A DNA stretch of 64,000 nt from Ardenticatenaceae bacterium. Lineage in GTDB: Bacteria; Chloroflexota; Anaerolineae; Promineifilales; Promineifilaceae. A program made the translations under genes and the position numbers. Positions within the stretch are counted from its first letter, which is position 1, and each line of letters starts with the position of its first letter. The DNA is taken from NCBI GenBank assembly GCA_020634215.1, contig JACKCD010000007.1, positions 1 through 64,000 on the forward strand. The letters run 5' to 3'. The notes under the pieces were generated by a model. It did not search any database. It saw only the letters and a program-made list of their open reading frames with translations, and was not told the DNA's origin. Of this stretch, positions 7,400 through 17,639 are shown one piece after another.

Positions 7400-10311
7400 G
7401 CCTGTGCTAAGGTGCGTACTGTGTTGATGAGAACATCATCCGAATACGGTTTTACCAGATAGGCAGAAACACCGAGTTCCAACGCCTTGCGGCGATGCTT
7501 TTCGCCAGCGCGTGAAGTAAGCATGACGATGGGAATGCGGCTGAGGTGATGGTTAGCCTTTAACGTCGCCGTCAGTTCATACCCATCCATGCGCGGCATT
7601 TCAATGTCCATGAGGATAGCATCGGGCAATGTGATGCTGCTTTGCAGCATCTCTAACGCTTCCACGCCATCTTTGGCGGCTAACGCTTCCCAGCCAACGC
7701 TTTTGACTAGATTGGTAACAACCCGGCGCACGCTTACGGAGTCGTCTACAACCAGTACCGACAGCGGCTTGCTACGCTGGGTAGCGGCGGTGCTGGTGCG
7801 GTGGAACTGGCGGCGCGGGGGGGCCTGGGTTGGAGCGGCCATTAGTTCGGCGGGGTTGAGGATGAGAACCGGCCGGCCGTCTCCCATCAAAGTTGCGCCC
7901 GTAACCCCATGCACATAGCGTAAGTGGCTGCCCAACGGCTTGACCACAATTTCGCGTCCTTCCAAAATTTCATCCACCATGAGCGCCATTTGGCGAGAAC
8001 CGGCGTTGAGCACCAGTACCGGCACCCGTTCAATACTGTCGTCGGCCGGTTGCTTAAGGTGAAGCAGTTCGCCCAATTGCAGCAGGGGGTAAATATTGTC
8101 GTTGAGCCGCACCACTGGCTCATCGCCCAAATGGGAAATATCACTGCGCTCGATGCGAGAAATGAGGTCTACGGCATTGAGCGGAATGGCAAAGGTTTCG
8201 TAGTTGGCCTTTACCAGCAGTGCCCGGTTCATCGCCAGCGTCATGGGCAGGCGAATGGTAAAGATCATGTATTGACCCGGCTTGGAGTCAACGGCCACTG
8301 TCCCCTTGAGCTTATAAACGTTGCTGCGAAGGACATCCAGCCCCACGCCACGCCCAGATAGTTCATCCACCGTATCGGCAGTGCTAAAGCCTGGGGCAAA
8401 AATAAGCGAGTGCAGTTCGGCCTCACTCAGGGTGCGAGCCTCGCTTTCGGAAACATACCCCTGGCTGATGGCCTTGGCACGAATGCGCTCTGGCTGTAGC
8501 CCAGCCCCGTCGTCCTTGACTTGAATGACGACCTGGTTGCCCTGGTAGAAAGTGCGAAGCTGAATTTGGCCGCGTGCTGGTTTACCTAATACTTGCCGCA
8601 GTTCGGCCGGCTCGATGCCGTGGTCTACCGCGTTGCGGAGGACGTGGAGCAGCGGGTCGGCAATGTCATCCAATACCTTTTTGTCTAGTTCGACCTCTTC
8701 CCCTTCAATAACCAAATCAACCTGCTTACCCTGTTTTTGCGCCACCACGCGCACGGCACGCTGGAGGCGGGTGGTGAGGGTAGCGAAGGGCAACATGCGG
8801 GTACGCATGAGCTTGTCTTGCAGTTCGCTGGAAATACGCCCCTGGTTTTCGATCACCCCTTCAAAATCGCCAATGAGGTGGTTGAGTTCATTGCCAACCA
8901 GCCGAATATCGCTGGTGGTTTCGGCCAGTTCACGGGAGAGGAGGTGGAATTCGGTGTAGCGGTCGAATTCCAGCTCATCGAATTCGTAGACAAAACCGTT
9001 GCTGCTGTCGGCAGAACGGCCGTTTTCCTCCACCCGATTTGTTGGTGGGACATTCAGCGGCGTACTTGCCAAGGCCGCCACCTCATACTGCGTTTCCAGC
9101 CGGGTGGACAGCCGCCGCAGCCGGTCAATGCTGGGCTGTAGCTCATTGGTCAGACGGTTCAAATCACCCAGCCGCTGCTCAAAGGTGGTGCGGGTGATGA
9201 CCAGCTCGCTGGCAAGGCGCACCAGTTCGTTGAGCCGTTCGAGGGGAACGCGAATCACTTCATCGGGATTAACGGCCGTTTGTGGCTTCTTGGCTGCTGG
9301 TGCCGTCTGCGGCTCGGTCGCACGCTGGCTACCCAGATCAAATACCATTTCCGGGCCAAGCAGATCGGCAATCTTCAGCGGCTCCAGCGTGGGAATGGAC
9401 TCAGCCTCCCCACTCATTTGCTGCTTGTACTGGGTCATCAGCCCCGCCAGGGCAGCTTCATCCACCTGCCCAGCCACCATATCTTCCAGCATGTCGCTGG
9501 AGGCGAACAAAAGCTGCATCAACCCCCGCGTCATCGTCACCGAATCATCGTCCACCAGGTCAAGCAGGTCTTCCATGCGGTGGGATAAATCAGCCACCGC
9601 TTGCAGACCCACGGTGGCGGCTGCCCCCTTGAGCGTGTGGACGGTACGCCGAATGACGCGCAGGACTTCTTTATCCTGCGGCTCTTTGTCGAGCAGCGTC
9701 AACTGGGTGCTAATGGTTCGCAGGTGATCCTCGGCTTCAGGAGCAAACGCTTCCAGCAGTTCGGGCAGGAGGTCTTCGTCCATGTAGAAAGCAGCAATGT
9801 CTTCGTCTTCCTCGCCAGATTCCAGCAGTTCATTGGCGAGTTCCATTTCTGCTTCCAGGGCAACCCTTTCAACTTCGGCCAGCACGGCAGCAACGGCCGT
9901 TTCATCTTCAGCCACTGGCAAACCGCGCAAACGCCGATAGGCGCGGGTGACATCGGTCAACATGGGGGTTTCATCCACTTGATCTTCCAGCATGTCGCCC
10001 ATCAAATATTGCTCAACATAGTCAAGCGTCTTGAGCAAGAAGGGGGCAATTGCCTCGCTGTAGGGCAGCTCTTCTTCGAGCAAATCTTCCAACACCTCTT
10101 CCATGTAATAGGTGATGTGGCTCAGACCGGCAAAGCCAACCATAGAGGAGGCACCCTTGATGATGTGGACAAAGCGCCGCGCATCTTCCACCAGTTCACG
10201 ATTATCTTCGGTCAAGGGTAATCGCTCAATCCCCTGCCGAATCCCTGGCATATACCCGTGTGCTTCTTCAATGAAACCGAGCAAAACATCAATGTCTACT
10301 GTTCGCCCCAT
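7396..10311 (-). CDS. cheA: Hybrid chemosensory histidine kinase CheA (ChpA-like)
   Basis: This 971-residue kinase starts at 10311 after a GGAG site; a longer frame to 10359 runs into cheR. In order it has: an HPt domain with His49 in VHIIKG; a second HPt with His225 in VHTLKG; a long linker; the dimerisation/P4 ATPase with LRNAVDHGIEP and DDGAGL boxes; a CheW-like P5 domain (about 690-830); and a C-terminal receiver with VVDDS and DIEMPRMDG. Two HPt domains plus a fused receiver resemble ChpA or FrzE more than enteric CheA. No CheY-binding P2 is evident. It phosphorylates CheB and the PilG/PilH-like regulators encoded in the same operon. Confidence 0.93.
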   Translation of the reverse strand: MGRTVDIDVLLGFIEEAHGYMPGIRQGIERLPLTEDNRELVEDARRFVHIIKGASSMVGFAGLSHITYYMEEVLEDLLEEELPYSEAIAPFLLKTLDYVEQYLMGDMLEDQVDETPMLTDVTRAYRRLRGLPVAEDETAVAAVLAEVERVALEAEMELANELLESGEEDEDIAAFYMDEDLLPELLEAFAPEAEDHLRTISTQLTLLDKEPQDKEVLRVIRRTVHTLKGAAATVGLQAVADLSHRMEDLLDLVDDDSVTMTRGLMQLLFASSDMLEDMVAGQVDEAALAGLMTQYKQQMSGEAESIPTLEPLKIADLLGPEMVFDLGSQRATEPQTAPAAKKPQTAVNPDEVIRVPLERLNELVRLASELVITRTTFEQRLGDLNRLTNELQPSIDRLRRLSTRLETQYEVAALASTPLNVPPTNRVEENGRSADSSNGFVYEFDELEFDRYTEFHLLSRELAETTSDIRLVGNELNHLIGDFEGVIENQGRISSELQDKLMRTRMLPFATLTTRLQRAVRVVAQKQGKQVDLVIEGEEVELDKKVLDDIADPLLHVLRNAVDHGIEPAELRQVLGKPARGQIQLRTFYQGNQVVIQVKDDGAGLQPERIRAKAISQGYVSESEARTLSEAELHSLIFAPGFSTADTVDELSGRGVGLDVLRSNVYKLKGTVAVDSKPGQYMIFTIRLPMTLAMNRALLVKANYETFAIPLNAVDLISRIERSDISHLGDEPVVRLNDNIYPLLQLGELLHLKQPADDSIERVPVLVLNAGSRQMALMVDEILEGREIVVKPLGSHLRYVHGVTGATLMGDGRPVLILNPAELMAAPTQAPPRRQFHRTSTAATQRSKPLSVLVVDDSVSVRRVVTNLVKSVGWEALAAKDGVEALEMLQSSITLPDAILMDIEMPRMDGYELTATLKANHHLSRIPIVMLTSRAGEKHRRKALELGVSAYLVKPYSDDVLINTVRTLAQA

Positions 10312-10312
10312 G

Positions 10313-11188
10313 TTAGTTCTCCGTTGCAGTATGCGCCACACGCTGATAGACGAGGGCATCTGGAAAATAAGCCGGCCGCATTCCGGGTAAGCGTAAGCTT
10401 ACCACGTCGGTTGGTGCCAGGAATAGGTAGCCTCCCGGCGTAATCTGCTCACACAACCGCTGCAAAATCTTAAGCCGCGTTTCGTTGCTAAAGTAAACCA
10501 GCACATTTTGACAAAAAACAACATCGTACTGCGTGGTTGTGTAATCGTCTGGTGCCTGTAGGTTCAAATAGCGAAACTCTGTTATCTGCCGCAGGGGAGA
10601 CCGAACTTCAAAGAGTTGGTCGTGCCCTTGTTGATATTCGCGCATATATTTGCGTCGGTACGCTTCGGGCAGACTGCGAATTTCAAAGTGCCGATAACGG
10701 CCGTTTTTGGCCTGTGTCAGCTTGCTTTCGCTGATGTCCGAACCGGTGATGTGGATGTGATGGGAGGAGAAAACGGCCGTTTCCAGCAGCAGCATCGCCA
10801 GCGAATACACTTCCTGCCCCGATGAACAGCCCACGCTCCACAGATTCAGCCCATCCTGTGCCTGCTTTTGCTGCCACAACTGCGGCAGCACCCGATCACG
10901 CATAGCGGTAAAAGAAGGCTCGTGGCGGAAAAAGCGCGTCTCGTTGTTCACCAGCCCTTGCAGCAGTGCTGTCCATTCCTGCTCCCCGTTCCGATCCAAC
11001 ATCACGTACCGATAATAATCCGTATAGCTGGCTAAACCATGCTGCCGCATTCGCTCCCAAAGCCGCTGCCCCAGAAAGTAAAGACGGCTATCGGTGAAGA
11101 ACAGCCCGCTGCGGTTAGCAACAAGCGTGCGCCACATCTCAACGTCTTCGGCTGTCATGTCTGGGCGAGCAGTGCGGTTTAGCAACAT
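10313..11188 (-). CDS. cheR: Receptor methyltransferase CheR (PilK-like)
   Basis: This 291-residue SAM-dependent enzyme methylates receptor glutamates. It has an all-alpha N-terminal domain (about 10-90) followed by the Rossmann domain with VNNETRFFRH, SVGCSSGQEVYSLAM (SAM loop) and VFCQNVLVYF. It sits between the second receptor and cheA, as pilK does between pilJ and chpA. Its stop lies one base from the cheA start codon, so translation is probably coupled. Confidence 0.92.
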   Translation of the reverse strand: MLLNRTARPDMTAEDVEMWRTLVANRSGLFFTDSRLYFLGQRLWERMRQHGLASYTDYYRYVMLDRNGEQEWTALLQGLVNNETRFFRHEPSFTAMRDRVLPQLWQQKQAQDGLNLWSVGCSSGQEVYSLAMLLLETAVFSSHHIHITGSDISESKLTQAKNGRYRHFEIRSLPEAYRRKYMREYQQGHDQLFEVRSPLRQITEFRYLNLQAPDDYTTTQYDVVFCQNVLVYFSNETRLKILQRLCEQITPGGYLFLAPTDVVSLRLPGMRPAYFPDALVYQRVAHTATEN

Positions 11189-11200
11189 TGTTTAGCCTGA

Positions 11201-11222
11201 GGGTTGGGGCGTTCCCCAACCC
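11201..11222 (-). other. Hairpin between receptor and cheR genes
   Basis: GGGTTGGGG and CCCCAACCC flank a CGTT-type loop in the 53-bp gap. No uridine run follows on the minus strand, so it is more likely an RNA stability or translation-spacing element than a terminator. Confidence 0.4.
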
Positions 11223-11241
11223 GCTTGATATGATATGGCAA

Positions 11242-13638
11242 TTAATCGCCCAAGGCTAATGCTTCTCGCTGGGAAGAACGGCCGTTTCCATTTCTCTGCG
11301 CCCCATCCGCCCCATTGGGAATAATGCGCGGGGCAGCACTGCGCGGCAGTTTAAAGGTACTTACCGATGACCGCAACTGATCCGCCAGCATAGCCAGACG
11401 GGTAATTGCCACCGCCACATCCTTGGTACCAACGGCCGTTTGCTGCGTCACCGTCGCAATCTCATTCATCGAAAACGCAATCGTTTCCGAACCACGCGCC
11501 TGCTGCGTCGCCGCCAGTGAAATGGATTGAATCAGCTCGGCCAACTGGTTAGACACCGATTCGATCTCCATCAGCGCCAAACCCGCTTCATTCGCCAGCT
11601 TCGACCCTTCAACCACTTCACGAGTCGTGGCTTCCATCGCGGCCACGGCCTCATTGGTTTCGGACTGCATGGCAAAAATGAGTTCGGCCACCTGTTCGGC
11701 GGCCATACTCGACCGCTCCGACAGCCGCTTTACGTCTGCTGCCACCACCGCAAACCCTCGGCCGGCATCCCCAGCCGCCGCCGCTTCCAGCGACGCATTC
11801 AGCGCCAGCAGGTTGGTGCGTCGGGCAATGCTGCGCATCACCTGCACAATCTCGCCAACCTCTTGCGATGATTCACCCAGCCGCTTGATCCGCTTGGCCG
11901 TTTCCTGACCTTGCTGACGAATTCGCTGCATTCCCTCAATGGTGTTTTGCACCGCGCCAGACCCCTGACGCGCCGTTTGCAGTGCCTGCTCGGCCACCGT
12001 AGACGATTGCTTGGCATTTTCCGACACTTGCTGCACCGAAGTCGCCATTTCATCCACCGCCGCCGAAGTGCTGGTAATTTGGGTTGCCTGGGCATCACTA
12101 CCCTGAGCCAGATGTTCTGCCGTCAACCGCATTTTGTTGGCCGACAAGCTTACGGCCATAGTGGTACGCAGCACGTTACTAATAACGCTGCGCAACTGGC
12201 CGATGGTAAAGTTGATGGAGTCAGCTACGGCACCCATCGCGTCGGCCGTCACTTCTGCCTCCACGGTCAAGTCACCATCACCCAGGTCGGCAATTTCTTC
12301 CAACAGCTTGATGATGGAGTTTTGCAGCGAGTCGCGTTCAGCCTCGGTTCTTTCTACAACGGCCACCATCTGATCCAGCATAAGGTTGATGCCTTGCGCC
12401 GCTTTCCCCAGCTCATCACCGGAAACAATCTCGATACGGCGGGAGTTATCGCCACGGGCAACCCGCTCAAACAGGTGGTCAATGCGCCGCAACTGACCAG
12501 TGAGCAGCCGCGCCAGCAGCATGGAGGCCACGACGGCAAAAAGGGCACCCAGAAGCAGCGCAATCACAAACAGCCAGGTGGTTGTGGTTACGGGAACGAA
12601 GGCTTCGGCGGCCGACTGCGTCACAACAACTGCCCAGTTGAGTTTGTCCAGAGCAATGAGGAATTCGGCGTGGCGATTGATGCTTTGCCGGTCTAAGGTT
12701 GAGGCAGCCAGCACCAGGGTGTCGCCACTAGTGGCATCAGCTACCTGGCTCACCAGTTGGCCGTTTTGGTTTTGGCTGAGGTCGGTAACGGCCGTTAACA
12801 TTTCACCCGTCAGTGCATTGCCGCCCGCCACGCCGTGTGGGTCAGCAATCACCGTGCCATCCTGCGCCACCAAAAGGGCATGGCCGCTTTCGCCAACCTG
12901 AATACTCGCTACCTCGGCCAGAAGCGCGTCAATAACCAGGGTTGAGCGGACAATACCAATAATAGCCCCAGACTCATCACGCACGGGCATAGCCAGCAAA
13001 ACGGCCGTTACCCCCGCGCTTTCATCAAACTCCGGCTCACTAATATAAATCGCCCCTTCCCCATTCGCATACGCAGCTTGCCACCACCCTTCATCTGCCT
13101 GATAGTAGTCTGATAGCAAATCCGTTGAGGCCAGCGTTGCGCCATATTCATCGGTCACGAAAATTTCAATATGTTCTGCAAACGTGCCCTTATACGCCGC
13201 CAACTGCCCAACCACCCGGTTCACCGCCGGGTCATGCGAAAGCGTCTGCACCACAATGTCTTCCGTGCCCGTTCCCGTCGTCCATATCTCATCCAGCGTT
13301 GCAATTTGTGCCTGAATCGCGGCATCGCTCAAGCCTGCATACTCAGCATTTTTAGCCTGCAGTTCGGCCACAAGCGTTTCATCCAGAGCTAAACTGTGGA
13401 TAATGCTTACCTGTTCCGAGAAAAATGTCGCAATACTCTTCTCAAAGCCAACCACCTCGGCCTCAAGCCCTTGGTTAATAGTCAGCCCCAACGCTTGCTG
13501 CATATTCCGCACATTAAACAAACCAATCGTCAACAGCGGGATGAGCGTCACAATAAGCACCGCCACAACAATTTTAACGGCCAGCGGCTGTTCCACTCTC
13601 TGTATGGCGCGAAAGATTCTTTTGATTAGTGGTCTCAT
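11242..13638 (-). CDS. Methyl-accepting chemotaxis protein (second PilJ-position receptor)
   Basis: This 798-residue receptor starts at 13638 after GAGGT; the longer frame is not needed. An N-terminal membrane helix (about 20-45) is followed by a ~300-residue periplasmic double-Cache-type sensor with YISEPEFD and VLLAMPVRDESG, then a second helix (about 355-380), HAMP, a helical linker and an MCP signalling domain. The hairpin tip contains RTNLLALNASLEAAAAGDAGRGFAV-type sequence, and Glu/Gln-rich methylation helices flank it. It is closely related in its signalling half to the upstream receptor, suggesting an old tandem duplication with divergent sensors. Ligand unknown; dCache domains often bind small organic molecules. 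Confidence 0.9.
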   Translation of the reverse strand: MRPLIKRIFRAIQRVEQPLAVKIVVAVLIVTLIPLLTIGLFNVRNMQQALGLTINQGLEAEVVGFEKSIATFFSEQVSIIHSLALDETLVAELQAKNAEYAGLSDAAIQAQIATLDEIWTTGTGTEDIVVQTLSHDPAVNRVVGQLAAYKGTFAEHIEIFVTDEYGATLASTDLLSDYYQADEGWWQAAYANGEGAIYISEPEFDESAGVTAVLLAMPVRDESGAIIGIVRSTLVIDALLAEVASIQVGESGHALLVAQDGTVIADPHGVAGGNALTGEMLTAVTDLSQNQNGQLVSQVADATSGDTLVLAASTLDRQSINRHAEFLIALDKLNWAVVVTQSAAEAFVPVTTTTWLFVIALLLGALFAVVASMLLARLLTGQLRRIDHLFERVARGDNSRRIEIVSGDELGKAAQGINLMLDQMVAVVERTEAERDSLQNSIIKLLEEIADLGDGDLTVEAEVTADAMGAVADSINFTIGQLRSVISNVLRTTMAVSLSANKMRLTAEHLAQGSDAQATQITSTSAAVDEMATSVQQVSENAKQSSTVAEQALQTARQGSGAVQNTIEGMQRIRQQGQETAKRIKRLGESSQEVGEIVQVMRSIARRTNLLALNASLEAAAAGDAGRGFAVVAADVKRLSERSSMAAEQVAELIFAMQSETNEAVAAMEATTREVVEGSKLANEAGLALMEIESVSNQLAELIQSISLAATQQARGSETIAFSMNEIATVTQQTAVGTKDVAVAITRLAMLADQLRSSVSTFKLPRSAAPRIIPNGADGAQRNGNGRSSQREALALGD

Positions 13639-13654
13639 GTTTACCTCGCAGCTT

Positions 13655-13680
13655 CCCCAGAATCGCAACCGACTCTGGGG
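13655..13680 (-). other. Small hairpin upstream of the second receptor
   Basis: CCCCAGA at 13655-13661 pairs with TCTGGGG at 13674-13680, directly before the ribosome site of the downstream receptor and after the stop of the first. It could modulate translation. No uridine tract follows, so a terminator is unlikely. Confidence 0.35.
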
Positions 13681-13699
13681 AAACACTCTCTACGGCAAG

Positions 13700-16390
13700 C
13701 TAGGAAAGCTTGGAAATGTCAGCGTAGTCACTAATCTCCATAATATCTTGTTCGCCATACAGCAGTTCGTCAGCTTCCATCTCGTCATATGGCAGCACTG
13801 CGTGCCCGCCATTATAAGCAGAAGCCAATTGCTCTTCATGACCATTCTCATACATCGGCAGCTTAAAGGTACTAACCGAATTGCGTAGGTTGTCGGCCAA
13901 CATTGCCAGCGAGCTAATTGAAACGGCCGCTTGCTTCGTCCCCGCAGCCGTCTGCTGCGTCACATCGGCAATATCATTCATGGCATGGGCAATTGTTTCC
14001 GACCCACGCGCTTGCTGCTTGGCTGCCAACGAGATGGATTGAATCAGCTCAGCCAGCCGATCCGATACATTCTGAATCTCTTGCAGCGTATCACCCGCTT
14101 CCTGTGCCAGCTTCGTTCCCGTTACCACTTCGGTCGTCGCCGCCCGCATCGAGGCCACCGCTTCTTGCGTTTCGCTCTGGATGGTGCGCGTCAGCGTCGC
14201 AATCTGCCGCGTCGCTTCCGTAGACCGTTCTGCCAGACGCTCAACTTCTTCGGCAACCACGGCAAACCCTCGGCCGGCGTCGCCAGCGGCAGCAGCCTGA
14301 ATTGAAGCATTCAGTGCCAAGATACTGGTACGGTCAGCAATATCACCAATGAGCTGCACGATCTTGCCAATCTCTTCCGAACTGCGGCCCAGGCGGGTAA
14401 TACGCTTGGCCGTTTCTTCTACCTGCTCGCGGATACGATCCATACCCTGCACTGTCGCCTGCACCGCTTGCGAACCACGTTTCGCGCTATTGGTCGCTTG
14501 CTGACCAACCTCAGCCGACATCACCGCACTCTCAGATACTTGCTGAATGGAGACGGTCATCTCATCAATCGCAGCCGATGTATCCAGAATTTGCGCCGCC
14601 TGAGTTTCACTACCCTGAGCCAAGTATTCCGTTGTGGCCTGCACTTCGTTGGCCGAGGAACTTACTTGCAGCGTGGCTTCTTGCACATCAAAGATGATGT
14701 TACGCAATTGTTCAATCATAAAGTTAAAGGAGTCAGCAATGGCACCGGTCATATCGGCCGTCACTTCGGCCTCAACCGTCAAGTCACCTTCCGCCACCAC
14801 GCTTACCTCTTCCAGCAGCTTCATAATGGAAAATTGCATGGTATCCCGCTCTTCACTGGTTTGAATCAGCTGCACCGTATTATCAAGCATACTGTTCAAG
14901 CCAGAGGCCACGAGGCCAAGCTCATCATTGGAATTGGTTTCGGCGCGTGCCGCATAGTCTCCCTGTTCTACGCTTGTCAGCACCTGCGCAATATTGCTAA
15001 CTTGCTCATTCACACCACGGGTAAACAGCACAGCCACGACCACAACAACTACGATAGCCAATAATGCTAAACCACCAACAATCAACGCCATGGTCAACAC
15101 GGGCTGCTGCACTTCGGTCTGATCTACTTCTGCAATAATGGCCCAGGTCAACCCATCAGGGTTTGCTTGAGTCGGTGCCTGGATTTGCACTGGTGCCCAA
15201 GAGCTAAGCACAGCGTTATTACGATAGTTTGTTGTGACTTTTGTGCCAGCCTGACCATCCAGCGCAGCCTGTGCAGATTCGGTATCAGCAATTGTGGCAA
15301 CATTCAAAATGGTGGACGATACACCTAGGTTATCGAGGAAACGGGAATCGGTACGCCATAGTTTATCGGGGCCAATTAGGTAAGTCTCACCCGTTTGCCC
15401 CAAACCCGCTTGCTCCTGCATAATCTTCGAGATGCTGTTTAGAGAAAGGCGGAACACCAGTACCCCAATCTTTTCTTCACCATCAAAAATGGGAGAGGCA
15501 ATAAAGCTAGCAGGCTCCTGAAAAATGGGCGCGTATGGTTCATAGTCGGCCATTTCCACTACATCTGTGGTGGTGCCAGCATTAGCCAGACGGAACGCTT
15601 TACCAAAAGCGGTGGAGGCAAAGGGACCATCATGCAGTGAGGTAGCAAAATCAATTTCTTTGGCAACCGAATAAACGATGACACCAGTGCGTGAATCAAC
15701 CAAGTACACATCATCATAGCCAAATTTCTCAGCATAGCTGCGGAAAATGGGTTGAATTCGGGCATGAATTTCGCCATAGGTTGGACCAACTGGCAGTGCA
15801 GGTTCTTCGGGTGTTTCGCCTTCAGTTGTAGCCGTGTCCTCCTCTGTGACTGGTGCTTCATCACTGACCGGGGCTGCAAGTTCAGCTTCTTGATCAAAGT
15901 TTGCTTTTTCGCCAATGTTAAAGGGGTTTTCCACAATATAGCGATATTGCAGTTGGGTGCTGAACGGGTCAACGTCGAACAGAAACTGGTCAACGGGGGC
16001 GGCCATGTCGTTGCGCTGTTCGTAGGCTGGTGCATAGGCTTGTTGATAGAACGCGGTAATGCTGCGTCTTTGCTGCTCCAGCTCTTCGGGGGCTAAGTCG
16101 GCTTGTTTTATGGTAACGGCCGCATTGCTGAAATCACGCATGGCTTCAACTACAACCGGGTTTTCTGAAAATGTGATGATTTGTGCTTCTGTCCCGTGGA
16201 AGAAGCTTTCGACTTGCTCGCTTTTAATTTGGCGAATGGCTTCCAGGGAAAGAATGGCGTCTGAGGTTAAGGCTCGGGACGCTGTGGCGAAGGCCACAAT
16301 ACCTAGGATGATGAGTGGCACGATGGCAACAGCAAAGAAAGCTATCAATAATTTCCACCGCAAGCTTACAAACTTCTTCTGATTTTCCAT
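13700..16390 (-). CDS. Methyl-accepting chemotaxis protein (first PilJ-position receptor)
   Basis: This 896-residue receptor starts at ATG 16390, with TTAGGAGA about 10 nt upstream. It has a membrane helix at about 12-35 and a large extracytoplasmic sensor (about 40-420) with a Cache-like C-terminal lobe (FIASPIFDGEEKIGVLVFRL). A second helix lies near 425-450, followed by HAMP and an MCP hairpin with DRTSILALNASIQAAAAG. The sensor carries an acidic low-complexity insert around residues 150-190 rich in Glu, Thr, Ala and Pro, probably a disordered loop outside the membrane. The next gene upstream is a substrate-binding lipoprotein, a possible ligand carrier for this receptor. Confidence 0.9.
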   Translation of the reverse strand: MENQKKFVSLRWKLLIAFFAVAIVPLIILGIVAFATASRALTSDAILSLEAIRQIKSEQVESFFHGTEAQIITFSENPVVVEAMRDFSNAAVTIKQADLAPEELEQQRRSITAFYQQAYAPAYEQRNDMAAPVDQFLFDVDPFSTQLQYRYIVENPFNIGEKANFDQEAELAAPVSDEAPVTEEDTATTEGETPEEPALPVGPTYGEIHARIQPIFRSYAEKFGYDDVYLVDSRTGVIVYSVAKEIDFATSLHDGPFASTAFGKAFRLANAGTTTDVVEMADYEPYAPIFQEPASFIASPIFDGEEKIGVLVFRLSLNSISKIMQEQAGLGQTGETYLIGPDKLWRTDSRFLDNLGVSSTILNVATIADTESAQAALDGQAGTKVTTNYRNNAVLSSWAPVQIQAPTQANPDGLTWAIIAEVDQTEVQQPVLTMALIVGGLALLAIVVVVVVAVLFTRGVNEQVSNIAQVLTSVEQGDYAARAETNSNDELGLVASGLNSMLDNTVQLIQTSEERDTMQFSIMKLLEEVSVVAEGDLTVEAEVTADMTGAIADSFNFMIEQLRNIIFDVQEATLQVSSSANEVQATTEYLAQGSETQAAQILDTSAAIDEMTVSIQQVSESAVMSAEVGQQATNSAKRGSQAVQATVQGMDRIREQVEETAKRITRLGRSSEEIGKIVQLIGDIADRTSILALNASIQAAAAGDAGRGFAVVAEEVERLAERSTEATRQIATLTRTIQSETQEAVASMRAATTEVVTGTKLAQEAGDTLQEIQNVSDRLAELIQSISLAAKQQARGSETIAHAMNDIADVTQQTAAGTKQAAVSISSLAMLADNLRNSVSTFKLPMYENGHEEQLASAYNGGHAVLPYDEMEADELLYGEQDIMEISDYADISKLS

Positions 16391-16510
16391 GCTACAAGGT
16401 CTCCTAACGTTGATGCTGACAAGTTTGTTGTTTCGTCTTCAGTATCTGAACGCTTCTATTGGCAGGTGATTGAAACAATAATCCTTTATGATCTGGTATG
16501 TTGTGGTTTC

Positions 16511-17563
16511 TTAACGTGTAGCAACTTCATCACTAAGGAATTCTACCGTGTAGGCAGAAGCAACATTATCTAGTGGGGCATCGAGCAGCCCTTGGTCAAG
16601 CATAATTTCGTGAGCACCGTTCCAAACAGGCACTTCCATTTCGCCAGGGTTGTGGCCGGGGGGCGCAATGAGGGGAACGGAGAGGCGCATACCGCGTTGG
16701 GCTGCGGCTAGATCGGAGCCAGAGGCATATTGACTGACGATCAATTGGGCGGTGGCATCGGGGTTATGAACGGCCGTTTCCATGCCCTGCACCGTCGCCT
16801 GCACAAATCGCCGCACCACATCCGGGTGGTTTTGAATCATCGCCTCAGTCGTGAAAATAACATTGCTGTACATATTGATATAGTCACTCACCCACAGCAG
16901 ATTCACATCTTCACTGCGAAGCTGCGCCACAGCCCCTTGATTGGTCAAGAACGCCTGCATCGCATCCACCTGACCATCAAAAATCGCATCCACACTGCCA
17001 AAGTTGACATCCGTCACTTCCGTAATTTGCGATTGATTGATGTTGAGCTTGTCGAGCATGGCACGATAGGCAATATCGGTCACACTACCGGTTGGCTGCA
17101 CCCCAACCTTGCGACCAATGAGGTCACGCGGAGAAATGATGCCTTTATCGCCCGCAGAAATGAGTACAACCGGGCTGCGCTGATAAATGGACGCAACAGC
17201 AACCAAGGGATGGCCTTGAGAGCGTGCCAACAAGATTTGGTCTGAGCCAATGACCCCAAAATCAGCGTTTCCTTCCAGAACTTGCTGTACAGGATCAATG
17301 TAGCCGCTGGCATTGATACCACCCTCCACCAAATTCACCGAAATATCGGCATCGTTGTAATAATTCTTGGCAGCCGCTTCATAGAAGCCAGCAAATTCCA
17401 CGTTGTTGAACCAGGAAAACTGCACGTCTATGGTTCCATCAAAATTGTCCGCAGCGGGTGCATCTGCCGTTGTTGATGAAGACAGACTGCAACCTACCAT
17501 CAGGATAGTGAGCAAGATGGTTATGATGAGTTGAGCAGAAAGGTATCGTTTGTTTTGGATCAT
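16511..17563 (-). CDS. NMT1/SsuA-type substrate-binding lipoprotein in the chemosensory operon
   Basis: This 350-residue protein has a lipoprotein signal (lipobox MVGC, Cys about 25) and the periplasmic-binding type II fold of the NMT1/ThiY/SsuA family: VQFSWFNNVEFAGFYEAA near residues 48-65, GVIGSDQILLARSQGHPL, and IGRKVGVQPTGSV. Relatives bind thiamine precursors, sulfonates or nitrate for ABC importers. No ABC permease or ATPase is next to it. It lies between the PilI-like CheW gene and a receptor gene, so it may deliver a ligand to the receptor rather than to a transporter. GAGGAACC precedes the start. Ligand unknown. Confidence 0.82.
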   Translation of the reverse strand: MIQNKRYLSAQLIITILLTILMVGCSLSSSTTADAPAADNFDGTIDVQFSWFNNVEFAGFYEAAAKNYYNDADISVNLVEGGINASGYIDPVQQVLEGNADFGVIGSDQILLARSQGHPLVAVASIYQRSPVVLISAGDKGIISPRDLIGRKVGVQPTGSVTDIAYRAMLDKLNINQSQITEVTDVNFGSVDAIFDGQVDAMQAFLTNQGAVAQLRSEDVNLLWVSDYINMYSNVIFTTEAMIQNHPDVVRRFVQATVQGMETAVHNPDATAQLIVSQYASGSDLAAAQRGMRLSVPLIAPPGHNPGEMEVPVWNGAHEIMLDQGLLDAPLDNVASAYTVEFLSDEVATR

Positions 17564-17639
17564 TGGTTCCTCACTCTAATTTATAATCGGCACCTATTTG
17601 CCGGAGTTATTGCTTTATGGGGTGGCGAAGTAGGGCAAA

